A stretch of DNA of 16,585 nt from JALZDI01 sp036259355 (GTDB lineage Bacteria; Actinomycetota; Actinomycetes; Propionibacteriales; Nocardioidaceae). Numbering within the stretch: the first letter of the stretch is position 1; each line of letters starts with the position of its first letter. The position numbers were made by a program, and so were the translations under genes. Shown in pieces: positions 6,223-13,312 of the stretch. The stretch spans positions 1 through 16,585 of the forward strand of contig DATABY010000002.1 in the NCBI GenBank assembly GCA_036259355.1, read 5' to 3'. Under the pieces are notes generated by a model, which saw only the letters and a list, made by a program, of their open reading frames with translations, ran no database searches and was not told the DNA's origin.

Positions 6223-7701
6223 ATGACCGAGAAGACCAACGGCGCCGCGCCGCGCGCCACGACCGACAACGGAGCCCCGGCACCCAGCCACGAGGTGACG
6301 CAGAGCGTGGGTCCGAACGGTCCCCTTCTGCTGCAGGACTTCCACTTCCTCGAGCACATGGCGCACTTCAACCGTGAGCGGGTGCCCGAGCGCAACGTGC
6401 ACGCCAAGGGGTCCGGCGCCTTCGGCTACTTCGAGACCACCGAGGACGTCAGCCAGTACACCCGCGCGGCGCTGTTCCAGAAGGGCGCCAGGACCGAGAT
6501 GCTGGCCCGGTTCTCGACCGTCGCCGGCGAGATGGGCTCCCCCGACAGCGTGCGCGACCCGCGCGGCTTCGCGCTGAAGTTCTACACCTCCGAGGGCAAC
6601 TACGACCTCGTGGGCAACAACACCCCGATCTTCTTCATCCGCGACACGATGAAGTTCCCGCACTTCATCCGCTCCCAGAAGAGGCAGCCCGACTCGGGTC
6701 TGCAGGACTTCGAGATGCGCTGGGACTTCTGGACGCTCAACCCCGAGTCCGCGCACCAGGTGACCTACCTGATGGGCGACCGCGGCATCCCGCGGACCTA
6801 CCGGCACATGAACGGCTACGGCTCGCACACCTACATGTGGGTCAACGCCGACGGTGAGCGGTTCTGGGTGAAGTACCACTTCGAGAGCGACCAGGGCGTG
6901 GAGAACCTCACCGCCGAGGAGGGCGCCTCCCTCGCGGGCACCGACCCCGACGTGCACCGCCGCGACCTGTTCCGCTCCATCGAGCGCGGCGAGTTCCCGA
7001 GCTGGACCCTCTACGTGCAGGTGATCCCGTACGAGGAGGGCCTGCAGTACCGCTTCAACATCTTCGACGTGACCAAGGTCGTGTCGCACCAGGACTACCC
7101 GCTGATCAAGGTCGGCAGGATGGTCCTCGACCGCAACCCCGAGAACCACTTCGCGCAGATCGAGCAGGCGGCGTTCGAGCCGAGCGCGCTGGTCCCCGGT
7201 ATCGGCTTCTCGCCGGACAAGATGCTGCAGGGGCGTGTGTTCGCGTACGCCGACACGCACCGGTACCGCATCGGCCCCAACTACCAGCAGCTTCCGGTCA
7301 ACGCGCCGAAGGTCGAGGTGGCGTCGTACAGCCAGGACGGTCCGATGCGCTACGGCTTCCGCGCCGGCCAGCCGCCGTACTACCCGAACACCAAGAACGG
7401 CCCGGTCGTCACCGAGGACCCGTGGGCGGACACCGTGTTCGACGTGCAGGGTGAGATGGTGCGGGAGAAGCAGCCGCAGCAGTTGGACGACGACGACTTC
7501 TCCCAGGCGCGGGTGCTGCTCACCCAGGTGATGGGTCCCGACGAGCGGGCCCGGGTGGTCAACAACGTCGCCGGCACGCTCTACGGCCTCACCGACGAGC
7601 TGAAGGAACGCGTCTACGACTACTGGCGCGCGATCGACAAGGAGACCGGCGACCGGATCGCCGCGGCCGCCAAGGACGAGGATCCCAAGATGCCCGTCTG
7701 A
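6223..7701 (+). CDS. katA: Monofunctional haem catalase
   Basis: 492-residue small-subunit (clade 3-like) catalase converting hydrogen peroxide to water and oxygen in the cytoplasm. Core motifs are intact: catalytic His60 in ERNVHAKGSGAFGYF, the distal-side Asn in VGNNTPIFFIRD (Asn132/133), the RFSTV segment (96-100), and the proximal haem ligand Tyr342 with Arg338 in RVFAYADTHRYR. Length and the absence of a large C-terminal flavodoxin-like domain exclude the large-subunit type. The ATG at 6223 is preceded by GAAGGGAA about 9-16 bases upstream. It forms an operon with the Fur-family regulator just upstream and ends before a strong terminator. Base composition resembles its neighbours. Confidence 0.98.
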   Translation: MTEKTNGAAPRATTDNGAPAPSHEVTQSVGPNGPLLLQDFHFLEHMAHFNRERVPERNVHAKGSGAFGYFETTEDVSQYTRAALFQKGARTEMLARFSTVAGEMGSPDSVRDPRGFALKFYTSEGNYDLVGNNTPIFFIRDTMKFPHFIRSQKRQPDSGLQDFEMRWDFWTLNPESAHQVTYLMGDRGIPRTYRHMNGYGSHTYMWVNADGERFWVKYHFESDQGVENLTAEEGASLAGTDPDVHRRDLFRSIERGEFPSWTLYVQVIPYEEGLQYRFNIFDVTKVVSHQDYPLIKVGRMVLDRNPENHFAQIEQAAFEPSALVPGIGFSPDKMLQGRVFAYADTHRYRIGPNYQQLPVNAPKVEVASYSQDGPMRYGFRAGQPPYYPNTKNGPVVTEDPWADTVFDVQGEMVREKQPQQLDDDDFSQARVLLTQVMGPDERARVVNNVAGTLYGLTDELKERVYDYWRAIDKETGDRIAAAAKDEDPKMPV

Positions 7702-7730
7702 GCCTCGCGCTCGCCCCCCGACGACGCTCC

Positions 7731-7760
7731 GCCCCCGTACCGGTCCGCCGGTGCGGGGGC
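7731..7760 (+). terminator. Hairpin terminator after the catalase gene
   Basis: A 13-bp stem (GCCCCCGTACCGG with CCGGTGCGGGGGC, one G-U pair) around a TCCG loop, 29 bases after the catalase stop. The following bases contain only a short T-run (GTTT at 7768-7771), so it is a strong stem with a weak tail, as is usual in actinomycetes. Confidence 0.75.
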
Positions 7761-7808
7761 GTCGTACGTTTCGCTCAGAACCGGGACCTTCTCGCCGAAA
7801 AGGGGGGC

Positions 7809-7868
7809 ATGACCTGCACCCCACGCGAGCGTTCGCTGCGCTCACGCTTCCGCGGGGACCGCGAATGA
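7809..7868 (+). CDS. Candidate 19-residue upstream ORF of the GGDEF-EAL gene
   Basis: ATG at 7809 opens 19 codons whose TGA overlaps the ATG of the GGDEF-EAL gene as ATGA. AGGGGGG lies immediately before the ATG, a strong purine tract though its spacing is shorter than ideal. The peptide is very basic (7 Arg), starts Met-Thr-Cys and resembles no known protein. Part of the ORF can fold as a stem (7824-7831 with 7839-7846, 7 of 8 pairs). It could be a leader peptide coupling or attenuating translation of the downstream gene, or a chance ORF. No conservation data support it. Confidence 0.33.
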   Translation: MTCTPRERSLRSRFRGDRE

Positions 7869-9859
7869 GCTCTCCGCCCCGGGCGGCGCGGGCGTCCGGT
7901 ACCCGGCTGTTCGCCGGGTACGCGGTCGCGAGCCTGCTCCCGATCCTCGTCCTCGGCACCGTGCTGGCCGGCGGCAACCGCCAGGACGGGATCGAGCGTG
8001 GGCTGGGCCAGGGCCGGGCACAGGCCGCCGTGATCGAGGAGATGGCCATCGCGCCGGCGCTGGAGGGCAACGACCTCGGCCGGGGCCTGAGCCGGCAGGA
8101 GTCGCGCCGCCTGCGCGAGGCGACCGACCTCGCCATCTACCGCGGATCGGTCGTGCGCCTGCTGCTGCGCAGCTTCGACGGCCAGGTGGTCTTCTCCGAC
8201 GACGGCTCCGTCGACGACGCCGTGCCCGCGTCCGACCCCTCGTTCGCCGCGGCCGCGCGTGGCTCCACCGACGTGCGGGTCACGCGGATGCCGCACGCGC
8301 AGACCGGTGGTCAGGAGGGCGGCGGCGCCTCGATGATCCGTGTTCTGCAGCCGGTGATCGCCAACGCCAGCGGACGTGCCGTCGGCGTGCTCGAGCTCCA
8401 TCTGCCGTTCGACGAGGTCGCCGCCGACGTGCACGCGGCCACCGAACGCACATACTGGCGGCTGGGCGGCGGCCTCGCGATCCTCTACGTGGTCCTGGCG
8501 CTGATCTCCTGGTCGACCAGCCGGCGGCTGCGCGCGCACGCGGCCCGCAGCGAGTACGAGTCGCTGCACGACCCGCTGACCGGGTTGCCCAACCGCAAGC
8601 TGTTCGAGATCCGGCTGGAGGAGTACACCCGCCGGCAGGACGCCGCCGCCGTCGTGCAGGTCGACCTCGACCGGTTCAAGAAGGTCAACGACACCCTCGG
8701 CCACCGGGCCGGCGACAAGCTGCTCTGCGAGGTCGCCGCGCGGCTGCGGGAGAGCCTGCGAGCGCAGGACACGGTCGCCCGTCTCGGGGGAGACGAGTTC
8801 GGTCTGCTGCTGCCCGGGGTACGCACGCCGGCGGCCGCGCGCGCCCTGCTGGAGCGGGCCGAGCGGGCCCTGTCGGCCGAGATCCTGATCGACGGTGTGC
8901 CGCTCACCATGGACGCCAGCTTCGGCGTCGCGTTCCATCCTCGCCATGCCGGCGACGTCGAGGCGCTGCTGCACTGCGCGGACTCCGCCATGTACCACGG
9001 CAAGCGCGGCATGCGGGGCACCGTCGTCTACCACCCCTCGATCGCGGTGTCGCCCTCCGACAACCTGAGCATCCAGGGCGACATGCGCCGGGCCATCGAC
9101 AACGACGAGCTGCGGCTGCACTACCAGCCGATCGTCGACCTGGCGACCGGCGAGGTGACGCGGTTGGAGGCGCTGCTGCGCTGGCAGCACCCCGAACGCG
9201 GCCTTCTCCTGCCTGGCGACTTCCTCCCCGCCGTGGAGCAGACCAGCCTGATCGCGCCCATGACGGACTGGGTGCTCAGGCAGGCGCTGCACGACCACGT
9301 CGCCTGGACATCCGAAGGCCACCCCTGGGCCGTCGCGGTCAACGTCTCCGCCCGCAACCTGGACTCCCAGTGCCTCGCCGACAGCGTGCTGCGGCTGCTC
9401 GAGGACAGCGCAGTGGCTGCCTCCCGGCTGCACCTCGAGGTCACCGAGACCGCGCTGGCCATCGACCACGGGTCGGTGTCGGCGAGCCTGGACCGGCTCG
9501 CCCGGCACGGCATCGGGATGGCGCTGGACGACTTCGGCGTGGGCTACGCCAGCCTCGCCCACCTCCGGACATTGGCGTTGTCCGAGGTCAAGATCGACCG
9601 AGGCTTCGTCGCCGGCCTCGAGAGCAGCGACCAGGATCGTGAGGTCGTGCGCTCGCTCATCCAGCTCGCGCACGGCCTCGGCCTGCGCGTCACCGCCGAG
9701 GGGGTGGAGACCTCGGTCACCGCGCTGTGGCTGGAGCGGTCCGGATGCGACAGCGCACAGGGGTACCACTTCGCCCGGCCCCTCCCCTGGCGGCAGCTGG
9801 GCGAACCAGCCGTCCGCGGTCGCCAGGGCCGCCCGGCGCTGACGGAGGCGAACCGATGA
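7865..9859 (+). CDS. Membrane GGDEF-EAL protein (c-di-GMP synthesis/turnover)
   Basis: 664 residues. Layout: N-terminal membrane span (about 14-36), an extracytoplasmic region of about 160 residues (37-197) of no recognised family, a second span (about 200-217), a GGDEF domain (about 230-390) and an EAL domain (about 400-650). The GGDEF signature is intact (RLGGDEF 306-312) and preceded at the right spacing by RAQD (299-302), an RxxD inhibitory site. The EAL domain keeps EALLRW (435-440), NVSARNL (493-499), ETET-type VTETAL (526-531), DDFGVGYASL (555-564), KIDRGFV (576-582) and AEGVET (611-616), so both activities look possible. ATG 7865 is chosen because GGGGA lies about 7 bases upstream and a hydrophobic signal anchor follows; the frame is open to 7751 but that falls in the catalase terminator. 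Its stop overlaps the start of the solute-binding lipoprotein. Confidence 0.94.
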   Translation: MSSPPRAARASGTRLFAGYAVASLLPILVLGTVLAGGNRQDGIERGLGQGRAQAAVIEEMAIAPALEGNDLGRGLSRQESRRLREATDLAIYRGSVVRLLLRSFDGQVVFSDDGSVDDAVPASDPSFAAAARGSTDVRVTRMPHAQTGGQEGGGASMIRVLQPVIANASGRAVGVLELHLPFDEVAADVHAATERTYWRLGGGLAILYVVLALISWSTSRRLRAHAARSEYESLHDPLTGLPNRKLFEIRLEEYTRRQDAAAVVQVDLDRFKKVNDTLGHRAGDKLLCEVAARLRESLRAQDTVARLGGDEFGLLLPGVRTPAAARALLERAERALSAEILIDGVPLTMDASFGVAFHPRHAGDVEALLHCADSAMYHGKRGMRGTVVYHPSIAVSPSDNLSIQGDMRRAIDNDELRLHYQPIVDLATGEVTRLEALLRWQHPERGLLLPGDFLPAVEQTSLIAPMTDWVLRQALHDHVAWTSEGHPWAVAVNVSARNLDSQCLADSVLRLLEDSAVAASRLHLEVTETALAIDHGSVSASLDRLARHGIGMALDDFGVGYASLAHLRTLALSEVKIDRGFVAGLESSDQDREVVRSLIQLAHGLGLRVTAEGVETSVTALWLERSGCDSAQGYHFARPLPWRQLGEPAVRGRQGRPALTEANR

Positions 9860-10758
9860 GCCGACCAGCGCGTGCGCTGCGCTGCCCGCGGACGTGGGCC
9901 GCCGCGGTCGTCACCGCCCTGTGCCTGGCGGTCACCGCGTGTGCCGGGCAGCCCCCCGAGCCCGTGGCACCGGCGCCGAGCTACGACCCGTCGCTGCACC
10001 GGATGCTGCCGGCGGACATCCGGCAGTCGCGCACCTTGGCCGTCGCCACCGACGCGACCTACGCTCCGGCGTCGTTCTTCGCGCCCGACGGCCGAACGGT
10101 GATCGGCTTCGAGCCGGACCTGGCCGCCGCGGTGGGCGCCGTGCTGGGCCTGCGGGTCGAGTTCGTCGTCACCGACTTCATCCGCACGCTCCACGACGTA
10201 CGCGCCGGACGCGCCGACGTCGTCATCAGCGCGATGACCGACACCGAGGAACGGCAGCGGCTGGCCGACTTCGTCAACTACTTCAGCGCCGGCACCTCGA
10301 TCCTGGTGCAGCGCGGTAACCCGCACGCCGTCACCGAGATCGGGGACCTGTGCGGGCAGGTGGTGGCGGTCGAGCGCGGCACCGTGCAGGTCGGGCTGGT
10401 GCGCCGCTCCCAGGCCCGCTGCGCCGACACCCCGATCCAGCTACGCCTGCGTAAGACGAACGCCGACGCGCTGGTGGAGCTGCGCACCGGCCGGGCGACG
10501 GCGGTGCTGAACGACTACCCGCCGGCGGTCTTTCTCTCCACGGACCCGCGGACGCAGGCGTACTACCAGCTCGCCTCGACCGTCCAGTACGAGCCCGGGC
10601 TGTACGGCATCGCGGTGCCCAAGGACGAGCCGCGGCTGCGTGAGGCCCTGCAGGCGGCGCTCGAGCGCGTCCAGAGCACCGGTGACTACGCGAGGATCCT
10701 GCGGACCTGGGACGTCGCGGAGGGCGCTGTCGAGACGATCAGCGTCAACGCCGGCTGA
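9856..10758 (+). CDS. Solute-binding lipoprotein, family 3 (amino-acid type), orphan
   Basis: 300-residue extracytoplasmic binding protein of the SBP_bac_3 family, which usually captures polar amino acids for ABC importers. It has a signal peptide with lipobox VTAC (Cys29 lipidated), then LAVATDATYAP (61-71), GFEPDLAAAVG (84-94), ADVVISAMTDTEER (120-133), and a C-terminal YGIAVPKDEP (250-259) and TGDYARILRTW (275-285). Cys166 and Cys189 could form a disulfide. The ATG overlaps the stop of the GGDEF-EAL gene as ATGA, with a GGAGG ribosome site 7 bases upstream. No permease or ATPase is present in the window, so it probably serves signalling: the ligand-bound lipoprotein may contact the sensor region of the GGDEF-EAL protein. 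The ligand cannot be read from the sequence. The last 14 bases overlap the convergent neighbour. Confidence 0.92.
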   Translation: MSRPARALRCPRTWAAAVVTALCLAVTACAGQPPEPVAPAPSYDPSLHRMLPADIRQSRTLAVATDATYAPASFFAPDGRTVIGFEPDLAAAVGAVLGLRVEFVVTDFIRTLHDVRAGRADVVISAMTDTEERQRLADFVNYFSAGTSILVQRGNPHAVTEIGDLCGQVVAVERGTVQVGLVRRSQARCADTPIQLRLRKTNADALVELRTGRATAVLNDYPPAVFLSTDPRTQAYYQLASTVQYEPGLYGIAVPKDEPRLREALQAALERVQSTGDYARILRTWDVAEGAVETISVNAG

Positions 10759-11212
10759 GCTCCAGGGCACAGGTCGCGGCGAGCGCGTAGGCCAGGTGCG
10801 GGACGACGTCAGCGGCCCAGTCGCGAGCCGTCCACTGGGCCGGGCTCGTCACGCCCAGGATCGTCATCGGGCCGTTGCCGGCCAGCATCGCGACCGTCAG
10901 CGCGGTGCCGAAGGTGCCCGCCTTGCCGCTCGGGCTCATAGAGCCCCGCACGGCTGCGATCACCACCCCGGCGCTCACGCCCGCCACCGAGCCCAGCAGC
11001 GAGCCCAGCCCGGATCTGCGAGCGCCCCGCTGCTGCTCGTCGCCGGGCAGGGTGGCGCCGACCAGCGCGAGTCCGCGGTCCACGGTCTGCTCGGGCGTCG
11101 TGCTGGCCGGCCGGCCGCGGACGGCCATGTCGAGGAACGTCACCGCGTTGAGCGCGGTGGTCCCCGCGGCACCGGCGACGGCGCCACGAGCCAACTGCGT
11201 CATCATCGTCAT
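10745..11212 (-). CDS. Conserved small membrane protein, function unknown
   Basis: About 155 residues, not assigned to a named family. Glycine- and alanine-rich hydrophobic segments (about residues 10-32, 72-90, 100-121 and 138-153) suggest three or four membrane spans. A stretch reading AGTTALNAVTFLDMAVRGRP followed by a Ser/Thr-rich STTPE resembles uncharacterised actinobacterial membrane proteins as I recall them; no search was possible. The start is uncertain: ATG 11212 is used, leaving 62 bp to the divergent YhhN gene; GTG 11248 and ATG 11203 are in the same frame and none has a clear ribosome site. It is convergent with the solute-binding lipoprotein gene and overlaps its end by 14 bp. 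Confidence 0.72.
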   Translation of the reverse strand: MTMMTQLARGAVAGAAGTTALNAVTFLDMAVRGRPASTTPEQTVDRGLALVGATLPGDEQQRGARRSGLGSLLGSVAGVSAGVVIAAVRGSMSPSGKAGTFGTALTVAMLAGNGPMTILGVTSPAQWTARDWAADVVPHLAYALAATCALELSRR

Positions 11213-11274
11213 GGCCGTTCCGTACCCGGCCACGCCTGCCTGGATCACCCGCGCGACTGTGCCAGGGTGGCGAG

Positions 11275-11946
11275 ATGCCCGTGCCGTACGTCGTCGTGTC
11301 CGCCGCCGACCTGGCGCTCACCGCGTTCGGGAGCGGCCGGGCACGTCGGCTGCGCTGGCTCACCAAACCGCTGCTCATGCCCACGCTGGCCTGGTGGATG
11401 CGCACGCACCGTCGGCACAGCTATGGCACGATGATGCGCCGGACGCAGGCGGCCCTCGGCCTGTCGGCCGTGGGTGACGTCGCACTTCTGCGAGACGACG
11501 ACGCCGGCTTCCTGCGCGGGCTCGGCGCGTTCCTCGCAGCCCACGTCGCCTACGTCTCCGCCTTCTCGGCTCGGCGTCGGCCCTGGGGCTCCCCCGGCAC
11601 AGCGCGCCGGGTGGCCCCGGTGGTGGCGGTCTGGGCGACGGCGGTCCCGGCGCTGGCGGCCAGAGCGGGCCGTCTGCGCGTGCCGGTGGCCCTGTACGGC
11701 ACGGCCATCGCGCTCATGCAGGTCACCGCACTGATGCTCGATGACCGCATGCCGGCCAGGGGCCGGACGCGCGTGGCCCTCGGCGCGGCCTGCTTCATGC
11801 TGTCGGACGCGCTGATCGGCGCGCGCCGGTTCCTGCTGCCGGCTCGCTACGGCAGGGCCGCCGACGTCGGCGTGATGGCGACGTACGTCACCGCTCAGTG
11901 GCTGATCGCGGACGGCGTGGTTCGTGCTTCGGAACGCGGGCGCTGA
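11275..11946 (+). CDS. YhhN family membrane protein (lysoplasmalogenase-like)
   Basis: 223 residues with about seven or eight hydrophobic segments. YhhN/TMEM86 proteins include lysoplasmalogenases that cleave the vinyl-ether bond of lysoplasmalogens in membranes; whether this member has that activity is unknown. Family positions are present: TKPLLMP (30-36), SAVGDVALL (64-72) with Asp68, AAHVAYVSAF (88-97), and ACFMLSDALIGARRF (172-186) with Asp178. The ATG at 11275 is preceded by GGGTGGCGAG. It is divergent from the small membrane protein and convergent with the YkuD-type gene, with 31 bp between the stops and no clear terminator. Confidence 0.85.
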   Translation: MPVPYVVVSAADLALTAFGSGRARRLRWLTKPLLMPTLAWWMRTHRRHSYGTMMRRTQAALGLSAVGDVALLRDDDAGFLRGLGAFLAAHVAYVSAFSARRRPWGSPGTARRVAPVVAVWATAVPALAARAGRLRVPVALYGTAIALMQVTALMLDDRMPARGRTRVALGAACFMLSDALIGARRFLLPARYGRAADVGVMATYVTAQWLIADGVVRASERGR

Positions 11947-11977
11947 CACGTCGCCCACGCGTCGACCAGCCGTGCGG

Positions 11978-12796
11978 TCAGAGGTCCTGGACCACGCGCG
12001 GGTGCGCCTTCGGGTTCAGCCACCGCACGATCCAGCGCATGGAGTGCGGGTTGCCCACCTGGGTGCACCCCAGCGTGGCGACCCATCGCTCGCCGCGACG
12101 GGAGGTGTGGTAGAGGATCCCGCTGCCCTTGCCGAGCACCGGTCTGGGCCCGACGCCCGGGCGCAGACGCACGTTGTTGTAGTCGACGACGAAGCCGTAG
12201 CGCATCGACGGCCGGTCGCCGTCGGTACGACCGGGCTGCTCGATCCAGGTGTTGTACAGCCGGCTGTGGCTGTTGGTGACGTTGGAGGTGGGCAGCCTCC
12301 GCCGCCACGGCATCGGCCCAGGTGCTCGCCTGCGCGTGGAGAAGATGGCCTTGACCCGGTAGACACCGCTGGGCGAGCGCAGGTCGCCCTCCCGGGTCTT
12401 GCCGAAGCCGTTCGGCCCGATGGTGGAGCGGAAGCTGCGCACCTGCTTCCAGCGGCCGTGGGCTCCCTTGCGCCATGCCTGCGTGATGGTGCACCAGCGG
12501 TGCGCACACCACCGGCGGCTGCGCACCGTCCGGATCACCTGGTGGGTCCGGGCGGGAACCCGGGAGGCGAACGCCGGCGCGGGCACGGCTCTCGCCACCG
12601 CCGCGGCCCGCGGCTCCGCGGAGGGGGGCGGGGAGGAACGCGTCGGCGGCAGCACCGCCACCGCATGGCTCCCGACCACCGGTCCACCGAAGTCCACCCG
12701 CGCATCGGCGACACCGTCGGGCGCCACCAGCAGTGCGAGGAGCAGCGCGGTCGGGAACAGCACACGCGTGAGGTGCGGGGGCATACCGACAATCAT
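11978..12796 (-). CDS. Secreted YkuD-type L,D-transpeptidase-like protein
   Basis: 272 residues, exported. A signal peptide (hydrophobic 13-26) ends with a likely cleavage after Ala-Asp-Ala (30-32), then an Ala/Pro-rich linker to about residue 85 and a catalytic-like domain. Markers are GPNGFGKTREGDLRSPSG (127-144), the YkuD entry motif, and GSGILYH (224-230) followed by ATLGCTQV (240-247) with the nucleophile candidate Cys244, then IVRWLNPKAHPRV (256-268). Such enzymes cross-link peptidoglycan or attach proteins to it. The His normally two residues before the catalytic Cys is absent (Leu242), as I recall for the COG3786-like branch, so activity is not certain. Cys97 and Cys102 could form a disulfide. 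The start at 12796 is preferred over ATG 12784, but neither has a good ribosome site. It lies 51 bp downstream of the thioesterase. Confidence 0.82.
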   Translation of the reverse strand: MIVGMPPHLTRVLFPTALLLALLVAPDGVADARVDFGGPVVGSHAVAVLPPTRSSPPPSAEPRAAAVARAVPAPAFASRVPARTHQVIRTVRSRRWCAHRWCTITQAWRKGAHGRWKQVRSFRSTIGPNGFGKTREGDLRSPSGVYRVKAIFSTRRRAPGPMPWRRRLPTSNVTNSHSRLYNTWIEQPGRTDGDRPSMRYGFVVDYNNVRLRPGVGPRPVLGKGSGILYHTSRRGERWVATLGCTQVGNPHSMRWIVRWLNPKAHPRVVQDL

Positions 12797-12809
12797 GCGG
12801 CCAGATGCG

Positions 12810-12836
12810 GTGACCGACGGTGACTTTGCCCGTGAC
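12810..12836 (-). repeat. Three phased direct repeats upstream of the YkuD-type gene
   Basis: On the minus strand GTCAC occurs at 12836-12832, 12824-12820 and 12814-12810, spaced 12 and 10 bases (22 for two turns). They lie 14-40 bases before the proposed start. Such phasing on one face of the helix resembles direct-repeat sites of response regulators such as PhoP of Streptomyces, but the match to that consensus is poor. Confidence 0.3.
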
Positions 12837-12847
12837 CGAGCGTGCCG

Positions 12848-13291
12848 TCACCCACCGCGCTGCAGTGGGGCCACGACCTCACGGATCCGATCCGGCACGG
12901 GAGTGACCTCGCGGGTGTGCTGGTCGACGTACACGTGCACGAACCGGCCCTCGGCGGCCGCCTCATCCGTGTGCCCCTGGAACAGCCCGAGCCGGTAGAC
13001 GATGCTGCTGGTGCCGAGCCGGTCGACGGCCAGGCCGACGTCGACCGGCGCGGGGTATCCGAGCTCGCGCCGGTAGACGCAGCCGGTCTCGACGACGAGG
13101 CCGACCGCGGGCAGCGCGCGGATGTCGGTGCCGGTCGCCTCGATCAGGTACCCGTTGACTGCGGTGTCGAAGAACGAGTAGTAGGCCGCGTTGTTGACGT
13201 GGCCGTAGACGTCCTCGTCGTTCCACCGCGTCGTGATCCTGCGGAACACGGGGAAGTCGGCACGCGTGAGCGGCGCAGGACGGTCGGGCAT
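12848..13291 (-). CDS. Hotdog-fold acyl-CoA thioesterase (4HBT family)
   Basis: 147 residues, usual length for a single hotdog domain. The family signature RWNDEDVYGHVNNAAYYSFFD (22-42) is intact: Asp25 is the catalytic-position acid and GHVNN (30-34) closes the active site. These cytoplasmic enzymes hydrolyse acyl-CoA thioesters; the substrate here cannot be assigned. The ATG at 13291 has a GGGAGGAA ribosome site about 8 bases upstream. It starts 21 bp after the smc stop on the same strand, so it is probably co-transcribed with smc, with no evident link in function. Confidence 0.9.
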   Translation of the reverse strand: MPDRPAPLTRADFPVFRRITTRWNDEDVYGHVNNAAYYSFFDTAVNGYLIEATGTDIRALPAVGLVVETGCVYRRELGYPAPVDVGLAVDRLGTSSIVYRLGLFQGHTDEAAAEGRFVHVYVDQHTREVTPVPDRIREVVAPLQRGG

Positions 13292-13312
13292 CAGGAGTTC
13301 CTCCCGGCCCGC

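Noticed and set aside
7770..7864. A c-di-GMP riboswitch before the GGDEF-EAL gene
   Set aside because: The short leader contains hairpins, but I could not find the conserved GEMM core, and the region is better explained by a small upstream ORF.
6124..8136. 670-codon minus-strand ORF opposite the catalase and GGDEF-EAL start
   Set aside because: Spans two genes and a terminator on the other strand; a typical high-GC shadow.
7775..9769. 664-codon minus-strand ORF opposite the GGDEF-EAL gene
   Set aside because: No recognisable motifs; the plus strand carries intact GGDEF and EAL signatures.
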